Assembly: GCA_020831775.1 (NCBI GenBank)
Contig: JAFIFZ010000079.1
Span: 248,001-312,000 of the forward strand
Source of the DNA: Phycisphaerales bacterium
GTDB taxonomy: Bacteria; Planctomycetota; Phycisphaerae; Phycisphaerales; UBA1924
Reading direction: 5' to 3'
DNA: 64,000 nucleotides
Notes under the pieces: generated by a model
Databases searched by the model: none
Told to the model about the DNA's origin: nothing
The model's input: only the letters and a program-made list of their open reading frames with translations
Made by a program: the position numbers and the translations under genes
Part shown: one piece after another, positions 50,124 through 60,084 of the stretch
Layout: each line of letters starts with the position of its first letter
Position numbering within the stretch: the first letter of the stretch is position 1

Positions 50124-50957
50124 TCAGGCGTTCTCTTTGTCGTCATTGCCCGGCCATTGGTCGGTCCGCCTGGGCGCGAGGCCGAAGCCGAGGGCGATCA
50201 GGAAGATGATGCAGCTCCCGCCCGCCAGCGCGAGGGGGAGGCGTGCCTCGACGAGCTGGCCCCGCGTGAACTCGGCGCTAGGGGGCTTGCCGCCCATGAG
50301 GTGCATCGCGGTCGCGTACTGCCAGGTGCTGGGCTGCAGCTCGTTGCGCCGGCGCTCGGGGCGGGGCGCGCCGTCGCGCTCGGCCCGCTGCACGCGGCGC
50401 TGGAAGGCCCGCTCGGACTCTGGGAAGACGAGGCGTTGGTGATCGAACCCGCCCTCTGGATCGAAAGTGAAAAAGTCGAACGACCAGTCGCTGCGGAAAA
50501 CCTCGCCGAAGCTCTCGGGGTCGGTGCCGGGCCTGGGCACCTTGCGCACAGCGACGAGGTTGCCCTCGATCAGCCCGGCGTCCATGAAGCGCCGGGTCTC
50601 CTCGGGGTCGAACCCCTCGTTCTCACGCCAGAGCACGAAGACGAGCCAGTCGCGGTATCGCTCCAGGCGGGGGAGTGTGACGCGGGCGGGGATGGTGACT
50701 GGGAGGCTGAGGGTCTCGTCGCCGTAGGTGACGACGACCTCGCCTGTCCCGTCCTCACGGATGTTCTCGCCGGAGACCTCGACCCGCCGCCCCGCGTATT
50801 CGAAGGCGGGGACATTGAGCACAAAGGTGTAGAAGATCTGCGGGGGCTGCTCGATGTTGTAGCGGTCGATCTGGCGGAAGAGCGAGAAGCCCGAGAGAAC
50901 GAAGACCACCAGCGCTGCGCCGGCGATCGAGAGGGGGATGAGTCGTCTTCGGTTCAT
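50124..50957 (-). CDS. Membrane protein at the end of the cox operon
   Basis: The protein has 277 residues with an N-terminal membrane helix (LIPLSIAGAALVVFVLSGFSLF), a periplasmic beta-rich domain (PQIFYTFVLNVPAFEYAGRRVEV, GTGEVVVTYGDETLSLPVTIP) and a C-terminal helix (LPLALAGGSCIIFLIALGFGL). No catalytic motif is seen. It follows subunit IV after 57 bp on the same strand. The position suggests a role in oxidase assembly or stability; this is inference from context. Confidence 0.65.
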   Translation of the reverse strand: MNRRRLIPLSIAGAALVVFVLSGFSLFRQIDRYNIEQPPQIFYTFVLNVPAFEYAGRRVEVSGENIREDGTGEVVVTYGDETLSLPVTIPARVTLPRLERYRDWLVFVLWRENEGFDPEETRRFMDAGLIEGNLVAVRKVPRPGTDPESFGEVFRSDWSFDFFTFDPEGGFDHQRLVFPESERAFQRRVQRAERDGAPRPERRRNELQPSTWQYATAMHLMGGKPPSAEFTRGQLVEARLPLALAGGSCIIFLIALGFGLAPRRTDQWPGNDDKENA

Positions 50958-51014
50958 GGTGGTCGTCGGGTTGGATCCCCCCCGACGCCGAGTTTGCGGC
51001 GGGCCCGCTTTCAG

Positions 51015-51791
51015 TCAGTTGTTGCCGTCGCCGTCTTCGTCGTCCGGCGGGGCGAAGAGCCTTGGCGAGGAGAGGTCGGTGACGCGGTTGGGGCTCGCGG
51101 CGGGGCGCTGGGCCCTGCGGCGCTCCTGGTAGCGTTCGAGGCGTTCGAGCACATCGGCGTCGATGCGCGTGCGGGCGACATCCGGATCGGCGGAGTAATC
51201 GGTGATTGCGCCGGCGACTTCCTCGCTCGCTCTGCGGGTGCGGCCGGTGTCCTCGCCGTCGGGGCCGGTGACCGTGGTGCGGCGCGGATTCCGGTCGCTG
51301 TCGAACGCGCCGCGTTCTAAGCCGAGTCCTCCGGTGCCGCCGGGAGTGTGCTGCCCGTCCTTCCAAGAGTAGATGCGGTCGCGGTTGCCCATGTCGATCG
51401 AGGTGAAGCCGATGAAGAGGCCGAAGGTGAGCAGGCAGAAGAGGAGAATCATCGTGTTGAGCTTGGTGTCGTAGTAGAGCTGCATGAAGAAGGCGACGAC
51501 GAGGATCGCCTTGACCGTGGCGATGGTCATCGCGATCGTGACATTCACCCACTGGGGGATGGAGATCCCGAGCTCTTCGGCGATGATGATCTCGGCCTGG
51601 GCCGAGCCGACGGTGAGGCCCGTCAGCGCGAGGAGCAAGGCGAGAATGACGACGAGCATCCGCATCGAGAGGATGTGGTGCCCGTGCTCCTCGCCCTCGT
51701 GGAAGCCGTGCGGGTCGTGCGGGTCGAAGCCCAACTTCTCCTTTTCGGAGGTGGGGCTTCCGGCTGGGCCTTGGTGCTGCTGGTCGGCCAT
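51015..51791 (-). CDS. Cytochrome c oxidase subunit IV (prokaryotic, Cyt_c_oxidase_4/CyoD-like)
   Basis: The protein has 258 residues. A His-rich N-terminus (GFHEGEEHGHHILSMRMLV) precedes three membrane helices (about 44-66, 80-104, 112-132) that match the small subunit IV of bacterial haem-copper oxidases (IATVKAILVVAFFMQLYYDTKLN). The C-terminal half (about 135-258) is soluble and Arg/Asp-rich with no known role, roughly doubling the family size. It follows subunit III after 34 bp. Confidence 0.85.
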   Translation of the reverse strand: MADQQHQGPAGSPTSEKEKLGFDPHDPHGFHEGEEHGHHILSMRMLVVILALLLALTGLTVGSAQAEIIIAEELGISIPQWVNVTIAMTIATVKAILVVAFFMQLYYDTKLNTMILLFCLLTFGLFIGFTSIDMGNRDRIYSWKDGQHTPGGTGGLGLERGAFDSDRNPRRTTVTGPDGEDTGRTRRASEEVAGAITDYSADPDVARTRIDADVLERLERYQERRRAQRPAASPNRVTDLSSPRLFAPPDDEDGDGNN

Positions 51792-51825
51792 GGCAGATGG
51801 TTCCTGTGGGTACTGGCGTGCGCGT

Positions 51826-52536
51826 TCAGTGGATGAGGTAGAGGAGGGGGAAGAGGAAGATCCAGATCACATCGACGAGGTGCCAGTAGAGGCCGGCGAC
51901 CTCGATGCCGGTGTAGTGCTTGGGCCCGTACCAGCCCTTGAACGACTTGAGCAGGACGACGAAGAGGACCCCGGCGCCGATGAGCACATGGAGCGCGTGG
52001 ATGCCGGTGGCTGTGTAGTACAGGCTCCACCAGATGTGCTCGTTGGGGTCGGCCGCGAAGGGGTAGCTGAACCAGACGCCGGGGCGCTTGCCCTCGGCCC
52101 ACTTGGGCGCATACTCGAAGGTGAACTTGATGATCATGAAGAGCAAAGCGCAGACCAGCGTGATGCTCAGGTTGATCTTCAGCAGGCCCTGCTGGTTGAG
52201 CTGGGCGTTGCGGATGCTCGCGGCGACGGTGAACGACGAGATCAGCAGGATCACCGTGTTCAGCGCGCCCCAGTGCACATCGAGGTGGTGCGACCCGTTG
52301 GCGAACGCCTCGGGGTACCACATCCTGAAGACGGCGTAGGCGACGAAGATGCCCGCGAACAGCAGCACCTCGGTCGTCAGGAAGAGCCACATGCCGATCT
52401 TGCACGCGTCGAAATCTTCCGCGTGGCTCCGCCAGTGGTTGGCGAACGGCTGGCGCTTCCACCTGGGCTCGGTGGAGAGCGCCGGGGGCTGCTGGTTGTG
52501 CTGCGGCGGATTGCCGCCGGTCTCGATCGAGGTCAT
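51826..52536 (-). CDS. ctaE: Cytochrome c oxidase subunit III
   Basis: This 236-residue, five-helix subunit III has IGMWLFLTTEVLLFAGIFVAYAVFR, NTVILLISSFTVAASI and the characteristic EHIWWSLYYTATGIHALHVLIGAGVLF and VAGLYWHLVDVIWIFLFPLLYLI. It stabilises subunit I. Two short genes apart, it sits between subunits I and IV. The ATG at 52536 begins a 40-residue polar N-terminus. Confidence 0.93.
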   Translation of the reverse strand: MTSIETGGNPPQHNQQPPALSTEPRWKRQPFANHWRSHAEDFDACKIGMWLFLTTEVLLFAGIFVAYAVFRMWYPEAFANGSHHLDVHWGALNTVILLISSFTVAASIRNAQLNQQGLLKINLSITLVCALLFMIIKFTFEYAPKWAEGKRPGVWFSYPFAADPNEHIWWSLYYTATGIHALHVLIGAGVLFVVLLKSFKGWYGPKHYTGIEVAGLYWHLVDVIWIFLFPLLYLIH

Positions 52537-52643
52537 CGGGCCCCCTCCGGGTGAGGCAGGGTCAGGCTCTTGTCGGCCGGGCGCTGGGCCCGGCTGGTTT
52601 CAAAGCCCCGGCCCGGGCTGGTCGGCCCGGGCGGGGATGGGTG

Positions 52644-54452
52644 TCAGTGCGTGCGCTCGCCGGGGCGGAGCGGCTCGGGCATCGGGAACTCGGCCGGGTC
52701 GGTGTGCGGCGGCTGGACCGTGTCGAAGTCGTAGGGGCCGTGCTTGACGATCGGCTCGTGGTGGAAGTTGTGCTCGATGGGCGGGCTCTCGGTCTCCCAC
52801 TCGAGGCTCAGGCCGCCCCACGGGTTCTCCGGGGCCTTGCGCCCGGCGACCAGCGAGTGGACGAAGACGCCCAGGTGGATCAGGAAGCCGATGCCCAGGA
52901 TCCACGACCCGATGGTCGAGAGCTGGTGGAGGAACTGGAACTCGTCGGGGTAGCTGGCGTAACGGCGCGGCATCCCGCGGGTGCCGAGGATGAACTGGGT
53001 GAAGAAGGTCAGGTTGAAGCCGATGAAGACCAGGACGCAGCCGACGATCGCCCAGCGCTCGTTGTACAGCTTGCCGAACATCTTGGGCCACCAGTGGTGG
53101 ATGCCCCCGACGAAGGCGATGATCGTGCCGCCCATCATGACATAGTGGAAGTGGGCGACGACGAAGTAGCTGTCGTGCAGGTGCAGGTCGGTGGCGAGGG
53201 TGGCCAGGGGGAGGCCGGTGAGCCCGCCGATGGTGAACATGAACAGGAAGCTCAGGGCGTAGAGCATCGGGGTGTTGAAGGCGATCGAGCCCTTGTAGAG
53301 CGTGGCGACCCAGTTGAAGACCTTGATGGCGGTCGGGATGGCCACGAGGAAGGTCAGGGCGCTGAAGATCATCGCCGCCAGCTCACCGGACGCGGTGAAC
53401 ATGTGGTGGCCCCAGACGAGGAACGAGACGGCGGCGATGCCGAGCGTCGCGAAGGCCATGGCCCGGTAGCCGAAGAGCTTCTTGCGGGCGTGGACCGGGA
53501 TGATCTCGTTGATGATGCCGAAGGCGGGAATGATCATCACATAGACGACCGGGTGGCTGTAGAACCAGAAGAAGTGCTGGTAGAGGACGGGGTCGCCGCC
53601 CATGCGCGGGTCGAAGATGCCGACATGGAAGACCCGCTCGAAGATCAGCAAGAGCAGGGTGATGCCGATGACCGGGGTCGCCAGGACCTGGATGATCGCG
53701 GTGGCGTACATGGCCCAGACGAACAGGGGCATGTCGAACCAGCCCATGCCGGGCGCCCGAAGTTTGTGCACCGTGACGATAAAGTTCAGGCCCGTCAGGA
53801 TCGAGCTGAAGCCCAATATGAACGCCGCCAAGATGACGAAGACCACGCGTAAGTGGTCCGCGTCGGTCATCGTTGAATAGGGCGTGTAGAAGGTCCAGCC
53901 CGTGTCTACACCCCCCATCACGACCGCCGCGACGGCGAAGATCGAGCCGAACACATAGATGTACCAGCTCATCAGGTTCAGGCGTGGGAAGGCGACATCC
54001 TTCGCGCCGAGCATGAGTGGCAGGAAGAAGTTGCCCAGCGACGCCGGCACCGAGGGCACGATGACCATGAAGGTCATGATGATCCCGTGGAGGCTGAAGG
54101 CGCGGTTGTAGATGTTCATGCCCGCCGAGATGCCGCCCTCGGACTCGACGCCGGGGACGATGGGCGCGAGGTTGACGAGCACCTGGCCGGTGTAGCTGGT
54201 GACCGTTTCGCCCTCGACGACCTCGGTGACGACGCGGGTCGGCTCCCAGAGCTCGGCCCGGACGCCGAGGGCCGCCACGCCCCCGAGGAAGAACATGAAC
54301 ATGATGGCGAAGAGGTACATCACGCCGATCTTTTTGTGATCGATCGTGGTGGCCCAGTTCCAGATGGTGGCCAGCGCGCCGCCGTGGGGCGTGAGGTAGC
54401 TGCCCTCGTGGTGGGCGTGCTGTCCTGCGTTGTGGGTGTCGATGGTGCTCAT
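52644..54452 (-). CDS. ctaD: Cytochrome c oxidase subunit I, A2 type
   Basis: The protein has 602 residues and about 12 helices, with haem and CuB ligands in [41 protein letters not shown] and [11 protein letters not shown]. The segment YSHPVVYV lacks the channel Glu of A1 oxidases and instead has the YSHPxV motif that defines the A2 subclass. It reduces O2 and pumps protons. It follows subunit II after 79 bp and precedes subunit III after about 107 bp. A His-rich start ([11 protein letters not shown]) and a C-terminal Pro/Glu tail are present. Confidence 0.94.
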   Translation of the reverse strand: MSTIDTHNAGQHAHHEGSYLTPHGGALATIWNWATTIDHKKIGVMYLFAIMFMFFLGGVAALGVRAELWEPTRVVTEVVEGETVTSYTGQVLVNLAPIVPGVESEGGISAGMNIYNRAFSLHGIIMTFMVIVPSVPASLGNFFLPLMLGAKDVAFPRLNLMSWYIYVFGSIFAVAAVVMGGVDTGWTFYTPYSTMTDADHLRVVFVILAAFILGFSSILTGLNFIVTVHKLRAPGMGWFDMPLFVWAMYATAIIQVLATPVIGITLLLLIFERVFHVGIFDPRMGGDPVLYQHFFWFYSHPVVYVMIIPAFGIINEIIPVHARKKLFGYRAMAFATLGIAAVSFLVWGHHMFTASGELAAMIFSALTFLVAIPTAIKVFNWVATLYKGSIAFNTPMLYALSFLFMFTIGGLTGLPLATLATDLHLHDSYFVVAHFHYVMMGGTIIAFVGGIHHWWPKMFGKLYNERWAIVGCVLVFIGFNLTFFTQFILGTRGMPRRYASYPDEFQFLHQLSTIGSWILGIGFLIHLGVFVHSLVAGRKAPENPWGGLSLEWETESPPIEHNFHHEPIVKHGPYDFDTVQPPHTDPAEFPMPEPLRPGERTH

Positions 54453-54531
54453 GGTGTGTTCACGCCCTCGTGTGGGTGTGGGTCGCTCCCCCCCTGGGGC
54501 CCCGGGAGGCCGGGGCCGGACGCTTCAGGAT

Positions 54532-55674
54532 TCAGTTCCCGCCGGTTTCCTCTTCTTCTTCGTCTGGGAATCCGGCGGTCGGGTCGCCGCCCTGGTCGCT
54601 GATCGATCGCATGAAGGCGATCAGGGCCCGCATCTCTTCCTCGTTGATCTGGCCGAGGTAGGAGTTCATGACATTCTGGTAGCCCGAGCGGATTTTGCGG
54701 CCGGGGTAGTAGATCGACTCGCGGGTGAAGTCGGCGTCGGCGAGGTGGGTCGAACCGTCGGTGTAGCTGTGCTCGTAGCCGTACCAGTTCAGCCATGTCG
54801 GACCGGTGCCCGACGAGCCGTCGAGGCTGTGGCACGCGTTGCACCCGCGGAGGCTGTGGAGGAGCTTGCCCTTCTCGACGAGGCTGATGCCCTCGGGCCA
54901 GGGGTTTCTCAGGAAGTTTTCGTAGACATCGCGGGGAACGACGCGGATAAGGCCGAGCATCTGGGAGTGCTGGTCGCCGCAGTACTCGGCGCAGTAGAGG
55001 ATGTGTTCCTTGTTGGGGTAGCCCAGGTCCGGGTTGTCCATATCGCCGGGCTGGAGCGTGCTGGTGCGGAACCAGAAGCTGGTGCTGCGGTTGGGGAAGA
55101 GGTCCATCTTGGAGCGGAAGTCGGGCACCCAGAAGCTGTGGATCACGTCCTGGCTGGACATTTCAAGCAAGATCGGCGTGTCTTCGGGGAACATGAAGAC
55201 GGGGACACTGGACGCAGAGAGCGTGCCCGCGGGCAGGGTCTCCGTCGAGGTGACACCCCCGGGGTAGTAGAGGTTCCAGCCCCAGCGGTAGCCGATGAGG
55301 TCGAGGCGGACGGCGTCGGACGGGGCGATCACCTGCTTGGCGTAGACGCGGAAGCCGACAAAGAAGAGCGAGATGAAGATGATCGAGGGGATGATCGTCC
55401 AGGTGATTTCCAGCGCGGTGTTGTGGCTGGGGCTGCGCTGAGGGGCGACGCCGGGGCGGCGCCGGTACTTGACGGCCCAGTAGAACGAGATCGCCATCAG
55501 CCCGATGAACACGAAGGTGCTGATCCAGAAGATAAACATGAACAGACCTTCGACCCCGGCGGAGTAGGTCGCCTCCTGCGGGTCGCGCCCGAAGATGAAG
55601 CGGGCCACCGGGCCCTGCTGGGCCAGGAAGGTCGCGGCTCTCGCCGATTCGAACAGACCGAGAAACGGGTTCAT
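54532..55674 (-). CDS. ctaC: Cytochrome c oxidase subunit II with fused cytochrome c domain
   Basis: The protein has 380 residues: two N-terminal helices (about 42-65, 92-110), the CuA domain with His179, Cys228, Cys232, His236 and Met239 (CAEYCGDQHSQM), then a C-terminal cytochrome c domain with haem site C278-N-A-C281-H282. A caa3-type subunit II of this kind accepts electrons from the bc1-replacing complex via its own haem. The start overlaps the SCO stop as ATGA (55671-55674), showing coupled translation. The tail is acidic. Confidence 0.94.
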   Translation of the reverse strand: MNPFLGLFESARAATFLAQQGPVARFIFGRDPQEATYSAGVEGLFMFIFWISTFVFIGLMAISFYWAVKYRRRPGVAPQRSPSHNTALEITWTIIPSIIFISLFFVGFRVYAKQVIAPSDAVRLDLIGYRWGWNLYYPGGVTSTETLPAGTLSASSVPVFMFPEDTPILLEMSSQDVIHSFWVPDFRSKMDLFPNRSTSFWFRTSTLQPGDMDNPDLGYPNKEHILYCAEYCGDQHSQMLGLIRVVPRDVYENFLRNPWPEGISLVEKGKLLHSLRGCNACHSLDGSSGTGPTWLNWYGYEHSYTDGSTHLADADFTRESIYYPGRKIRSGYQNVMNSYLGQINEEEMRALIAFMRSISDQGGDPTAGFPDEEEEETGGN

Positions 55675-56627
55675 GCGCTGGGCCCCGTGAATCCGGGCGT
55701 CGGACGGTTGGCGGCGTTGGCGAGCCGGACAGGGCCCGCCGACGCCGGGCGTCGACGCAGTCTTTCTTTCAGAAACATCACACCGATCAGCCCCCCGAGC
55801 AGCACGATGGTGCCCGCCCCGGCGAGGCGCATCACCGCCATCGCCTCCATGTTGTAGGCCCCCGCGTCGGGGTCGAAGGTGAAGCAGGTGTGCACGAACC
55901 AGTCGATGAAGCCCCGCGCGATCCGCCCGTCGCTCGCCTCCAGCAGCGCCATGCGGAGCATCGGCCCGACACTCTGGTCGGTCGTGTTGAAGCCGGGAAG
56001 GTAGCGGGTGACCACGCCCTCGGGACTGAGCACGATCAGGGCCGAGGGGTGCGAGTACTCGCCGTTGACCAGCAGCTTGTAGCGGAAGCCGACCGCGTCG
56101 GCCAGGCGCCGGGCCTCGGCCTCGCCGGCGACATGGAACATGATGCCGCGCCGGGTGTCCTCGTTGACGCGCCGGCCGTAGGTCAGCTCGTGGCGGACCA
56201 GCGCGTCGCGCTTGGCCTCTTGGGCCATTTTCTCGGTGTTGGTCGGGTCGAAGCTGACGACGAGGACGGTGTAGTCGACGCCCGGCTCGTAGGGCGTTTC
56301 GCCGATGGTCTGCGAGAGGTTCTCAAGGAGCGCCGGGCACTGCAGCGGGCAGTCGTAGTAGACCAAGGAGAGGAGGACGGGCTTGCCCTTGTTGAAGTAG
56401 CTCGCCAGGTCGACCGCCTCGCCGAGCTCGCTGCGGACGATGATCGGGAAGGGGACGCGGTTGCCCAGGCGGTCGTCCATGCCGACGCCGCGGGCCGGCT
56501 CGGGCAGTTCGTTGAGCACACCCTGCGCCGTCGCTGGCCTCGACGCCACGCAGACAGCCGCGACGGCGATGACCGCGAGGCTTATGGTGAGGCGCTTGGC
56601 GAGGCTGGATGTGAACGAACGCTTCAT
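55671..56627 (-). CDS. SCO1/SenC copper chaperone for CuA
   Basis: The protein has 318 residues with a signal peptide or anchor (about 12-30), a thioredoxin-fold SCO domain with the copper motif CPLQC (Cys93, Cys97) and the conserved His193 (NGEYSHPSAL), and an extra C-terminal helix (about 272-293). SCO proteins insert or reduce copper at CuA of subunit II. Its placement right before ctaC, with a 4-base overlap, fits this role. The longer C-terminus with a second membrane helix is less common. Confidence 0.9.
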   Translation of the reverse strand: MKRSFTSSLAKRLTISLAVIAVAAVCVASRPATAQGVLNELPEPARGVGMDDRLGNRVPFPIIVRSELGEAVDLASYFNKGKPVLLSLVYYDCPLQCPALLENLSQTIGETPYEPGVDYTVLVVSFDPTNTEKMAQEAKRDALVRHELTYGRRVNEDTRRGIMFHVAGEAEARRLADAVGFRYKLLVNGEYSHPSALIVLSPEGVVTRYLPGFNTTDQSVGPMLRMALLEASDGRIARGFIDWFVHTCFTFDPDAGAYNMEAMAVMRLAGAGTIVLLGGLIGVMFLKERLRRRPASAGPVRLANAANRPTPGFTGPSA

Positions 56628-56665
56628 GGGTGCTCTGCCGTGTGTCCTTCAAGGCCCGTCGGGCC

Positions 56666-57055
56666 TTACTCCTGTCCTTCCGAGTACCGCTCGATCACGC
56701 GGTCGATCGCCAGGTCGAGGGGGACGCGGACGACCTCGTTGTCTTCGTCTTCCCAGGCGTAGCCGGTGAGGGCCTGGCGGGCGCTCTCGCGGTAGGGGAT
56801 CGAGATGTCGGTCCGCCAGTCGGTGGTTTCGTGCAGCTCGGTCTTCAGCGCCGTGGTGTGCTGGCTGAAGTAGAAGATGAGCGCGACCACAGTGACCGTC
56901 AGGCTGACGGTCATGACGCAGAAGACCAGGAAGAGGATGCCGGCGTTCACACGCGATGTGTGCTCCTCTTGGGGAGGCCCCTCATCGGGCGTGTGGGTGT
57001 GCCACTCGTCCGGCTCGGTGTGGTCCACCTCGAGATGTCTCGGTTCGTCGCTCAT
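56666..57055 (-). CDS. Membrane-anchored hypothetical protein of the act-cox operon
   Basis: The protein has 129 residues: a His/Glu/Asp-rich cytosolic start, a single hydrophobic segment AGILFLVFCVMTVSLTVTVVALIFYF (about 42-67), then a soluble tail with WRTDISIPYRESARQALTGYAWEDED. It sits between actF and SCO, with a 123-bp gap before it. Function unknown; location suggests assembly of the ACIII-oxidase assembly. The ATG at 57055 is chosen; a start 36 bases upstream lacks support. Confidence 0.68.
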   Translation of the reverse strand: MSDEPRHLEVDHTEPDEWHTHTPDEGPPQEEHTSRVNAGILFLVFCVMTVSLTVTVVALIFYFSQHTTALKTELHETTDWRTDISIPYRESARQALTGYAWEDEDNEVVRVPLDLAIDRVIERYSEGQE

Positions 57056-57178
57056 GGTGCTGCCCCATCCGGGCTTCGCCGGTCTTGCCAAACAGTATTC
57101 ATTCTTCCCCGACAGAACAGGGCTGTCCGCGCCGCGTTTGCGGGCGAGGGCCCTCCAGCGGAGATTCTGACCCTGAAC

Positions 57179-58459
57179 TCAGACATAATTCTTGTGCTTC
57201 AGGGCCTTGAGGAGCCTGGGGTCTCTGACGGGGATCAGCGGCACCCGGGCGATCCGACGCACGAGGAAGCCGCCCCAGACGGCGAACACGCCCGCCGCCG
57301 CGACGACATCCAGCCACCATCCGGCGGGGCCGGGGTCGTTCTGGGCGAAATCACGGATGTAGACCATCGGGCGGACGATCCAGGTCTTGTCGATCGTGGT
57401 CATCACCAGGAGCCAAACCCCGACGATCGCCAGCCCGACCAGCGACCGCTTGACCGGACGCTGGAGCAGGATGATGAAGGGGATGAGGAAGTGGCCGAAG
57501 ACGAGCAGCCAGGCCAGGACCTCCCACCCGTTCTCCTTGCGGTGGGTGTACCAGGCGACCTCTTCGGGGATATTGGAGTACCAGATGAGGAAGTACTGGC
57601 TGAAGGCGATGTAGCCCCAGAAGACGGTGAACCCGAACATGAGCTTGCCCATGTCGTGGGTGTGCTCGGCGGTGATCGCGCCGGTCATGCGTCCGAAGAA
57701 CTTGGCGAGGCAGCAGATGATCGCGACGACCGCGATCGACGAGAAGGTCCCGCCCGCGAAGTAGTACACGCCCCACATCGTGCTGAAGAAGCGGTAGTCG
57801 GGGCTCATCAGGAAGTCGAAGGCGAAGAACGCGACCGAGAGGGCGAACAGCAGCATGCCCCAGCTGCTGGTGAACCGGGCCTTGTTGACCAGGTACCGGT
57901 CACCGGTCTGGTCCTGGGCCATGCTGTAGCCCCAGAGCTTCATGGCCAGCAGGATCCAGATCCCGCCGTAGAGCAGGAACCGGACAGCCAGGAACGCCGG
58001 GTTCAGGTACGCCGACTTCTTGTTGACGAGGTATTCGTCGGCGTCGCCCATCATCCAGTGGAACAGCACGCCGCCGGCGGCGAGCTCGAAGATCAGGATC
58101 GGGGCGATGAGCACCACGCAGAGCGGGATGTTCATCATCACATTCTCGAACTGGCGCCGGACCCCGGCGCTCCAGCCCGAACGCACCAGCTCGAAGACCA
58201 TCACCCAGAACATCGCGCCCAGGCTGATCGCGGTGACGGCGTAGACGCCCACTGCGTATGACGCCAGCGCGTGGCGCCCGTTGACGATCACGGCGCCCGC
58301 GGCGGTCAGGGCCAGGAGCAGCGCCCCGATGCCGATCATGATCGCCGCTGCCTTGTCCATCGAGGCCCGGTCGGCGGTGATGTTCTCGGCGCTCATCGCC
58401 GGGTGCTCGGCGATCCGCTTCAGACGGCGCTTGTACTGCGTCGCAGAGAGCTGGGTCAC
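57179..58459 (-). CDS. actF: Alternative complex III quinone-binding subunit ActF
   Basis: The protein has 426 residues and about ten membrane helices, of the NrfD/PsrC-like type, as expected for the second membrane subunit of ACIII. The pattern includes FFSTMWGVYYFAGGTFSSIAVVAIICCLAKFFGRM and FSQYFLIWYSNIPEEVAWYTHR. In this complex it pairs with ActC to bind quinol. The start overlaps the actE stop as ATGA (58456-58459). Confidence 0.9.
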   Translation of the reverse strand: MTQLSATQYKRRLKRIAEHPAMSAENITADRASMDKAAAIMIGIGALLLALTAAGAVIVNGRHALASYAVGVYAVTAISLGAMFWVMVFELVRSGWSAGVRRQFENVMMNIPLCVVLIAPILIFELAAGGVLFHWMMGDADEYLVNKKSAYLNPAFLAVRFLLYGGIWILLAMKLWGYSMAQDQTGDRYLVNKARFTSSWGMLLFALSVAFFAFDFLMSPDYRFFSTMWGVYYFAGGTFSSIAVVAIICCLAKFFGRMTGAITAEHTHDMGKLMFGFTVFWGYIAFSQYFLIWYSNIPEEVAWYTHRKENGWEVLAWLLVFGHFLIPFIILLQRPVKRSLVGLAIVGVWLLVMTTIDKTWIVRPMVYIRDFAQNDPGPAGWWLDVVAAAGVFAVWGGFLVRRIARVPLIPVRDPRLLKALKHKNYV

Positions 58460-59442
58460 TGCGCACCCCCTTCGATCTCGCCGCGATCAGTCGCCAGCAG
58501 GTCGGCGCCGGAAGCCGGACGCTCGGCGGTCCCCGCCCCGCCCATCCGCAGGCGACGCAGACGCTCGCGGGCGTCGCGTTCGGCGGGCACATCGTCGCGG
58601 AGCTCGGCCATCGGGAAGTTCCGCGAGAGCTGCAGCGCCCGGATGTACGCGACGATCGCCCACGCGTCGCCGGCGCTCAGCGCGTGGCTGTAGCCGGGCA
58701 TGCGGAGGCCCTTGCCGACATCCTCGGGCGACTCAAAGCCGACCCCGTACATTGTCGTGTAGAACAAGTACCCGTCGCGCCCGCCCGGATCCTCGACGCC
58801 CTTCTGGTAGCGCTCGTCGTGGAAGCTGGGCACGGCGTACGACCAACGCCGGCCGACCAGGCCGCCGTACTGCTCGTAGCGGTTGACCGGCCCGCCGGTC
58901 TCGACGATGTTCTCGCCCCCGCCCTCGCCGGCGTAGCCGTGGCAGGCGGCGCAGAAGATGTCGTATCGGTTCTGCCCGCGTCCGATCAACTCCGCGTCGA
59001 CGGGGATTGGGATGTCGTGGATGAAGGGGTCGGCGTCGCCGGACTCCCACGCAAAGCGGAAGTCGACCCCGGCGACAACGCCGTGGAACCGCTCGCTGTT
59101 CTCGCGGAGCAGCGCGTCGCGCCCGGGCTGGATGGTGCGCTGGTACCAGTCCTCGTCCGCGTGGCGGACGGGGTCGATCCCGTGCCGGTCGAACGCGACG
59201 ACGCCCGCGGGCGGCAAACGCATCGCGCGCCCGCCGTCGGTCTCGTCAAAGAGCGCCAACGAGCCCTGCGGGCTGACGCGGGGCTGGTCGTCCATGTCCG
59301 GGAGGAACTGGCGCGGCGGCTTGTCGCTGCGGTCGCCCCGGCAGCCCGTCAGGCCCGCCGAGGCTGCGAGCGCCGCGCCGATCGCCAGCGCAGCAACAGC
59401 GCGGCTCGCCGGGCGTCCTCTTTGGTGTGTCGTGGCAGTCAA
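58456..59442 (-). CDS. actE: Alternative complex III cytochrome c subunit ActE
   Basis: The protein has 328 residues from a TTG at 59442, supported by GGAGG 6 bases upstream and by the absence of an in-frame ATG before the signal. A lipoprotein signal ends at Cys34 (LTGC), and the single haem site is C164-A-A-C167-H168. The segments AVPSFHDERYQKGVEDP and GLRMPGYSHALSAGDAWAIVAYIRALQL match ActE-type monohaem cytochromes that pass electrons to the oxidase. It is coupled to actF by a 4-base overlap. Confidence 0.88.
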   Translation of the reverse strand: MTATTHQRGRPASRAVAALAIGAALAASAGLTGCRGDRSDKPPRQFLPDMDDQPRVSPQGSLALFDETDGGRAMRLPPAGVVAFDRHGIDPVRHADEDWYQRTIQPGRDALLRENSERFHGVVAGVDFRFAWESGDADPFIHDIPIPVDAELIGRGQNRYDIFCAACHGYAGEGGGENIVETGGPVNRYEQYGGLVGRRWSYAVPSFHDERYQKGVEDPGGRDGYLFYTTMYGVGFESPEDVGKGLRMPGYSHALSAGDAWAIVAYIRALQLSRNFPMAELRDDVPAERDARERLRRLRMGGAGTAERPASGADLLATDRGEIEGGAQ

Positions 59443-59462
59443 GTGGAGCCTCCGTCGGGGCG

Positions 59463-60083
59463 TCAGTCGCGCTGACCGATCAGCTCGATGTGGTCGGGAT
59501 GGGTCTTTTCGAGGAGCTTCCGCGTCGCCTCGGGGTCGAAGCGCTCGTCGGTCGCCTCGATGTAGACGAAGAACTTGTCGTCGCTGCTGGAGAGGAACCG
59601 CTCGCTCTGGTACAGCGGGTGGTGGTGCCTGGGCAGCCCGTTGAACGCGAACATCCCCAGCAGCGTCGTGAACGCCGTGATCAGGATGCCGATCTCGAAG
59701 GTGATCGGCACGAACGGCTCCCAAGCCGTGTAGGGCTTGCCCTGCACGACCATCTGGTAATCGTTGGAGATCCACCACTGCAGCAGGTAGCCCATGGCCG
59801 CGGCCGAGAGCCCCGCGACACCGATGATGTAGGGCAGCTTTGTCCGCGCAAACCCCATCGACTCCTCCATCCCGTGGATCGGGAAGGGGGAGAAGGAGTC
59901 CCACACCTTGTACCCCGCGTCGCGCACCGCCTCGACCGCGTGGACGAGGTCGGGCGTCTTGGAGTACTGCGCAAGCATCCCGTGCACCGGCGTGCCGTCC
60001 TCGAGGACGAACTTCGTCGAGGGGCCCCGCAGCGGCGCGGGGAGCTTGGAGGTCGGGATCGGCAGATAGTCGGCAAGAGCCAT
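59463..60083 (-). CDS. actD: Alternative complex III subunit ActD (DUF3341)
   Basis: This 206-residue ActD/DUF3341 protein has a soluble N-terminal domain (VEAVRDAGYKVWDSFSPFPIHGMEESMGF) followed by two helices (LPYIIGVAGLSAAAMGYLLQWW and FEIGILITAFTTLLGMFAFN). The family is a fixed partner of ActC. The start at 60083 is one base from the actC stop; a longer reading has a low-complexity Pro-rich lead and is less likely. Confidence 0.92.
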   Translation of the reverse strand: MALADYLPIPTSKLPAPLRGPSTKFVLEDGTPVHGMLAQYSKTPDLVHAVEAVRDAGYKVWDSFSPFPIHGMEESMGFARTKLPYIIGVAGLSAAAMGYLLQWWISNDYQMVVQGKPYTAWEPFVPITFEIGILITAFTTLLGMFAFNGLPRHHHPLYQSERFLSSSDDKFFVYIEATDERFDPEATRKLLEKTHPDHIELIGQRD

Positions 60084-60084
60084 G

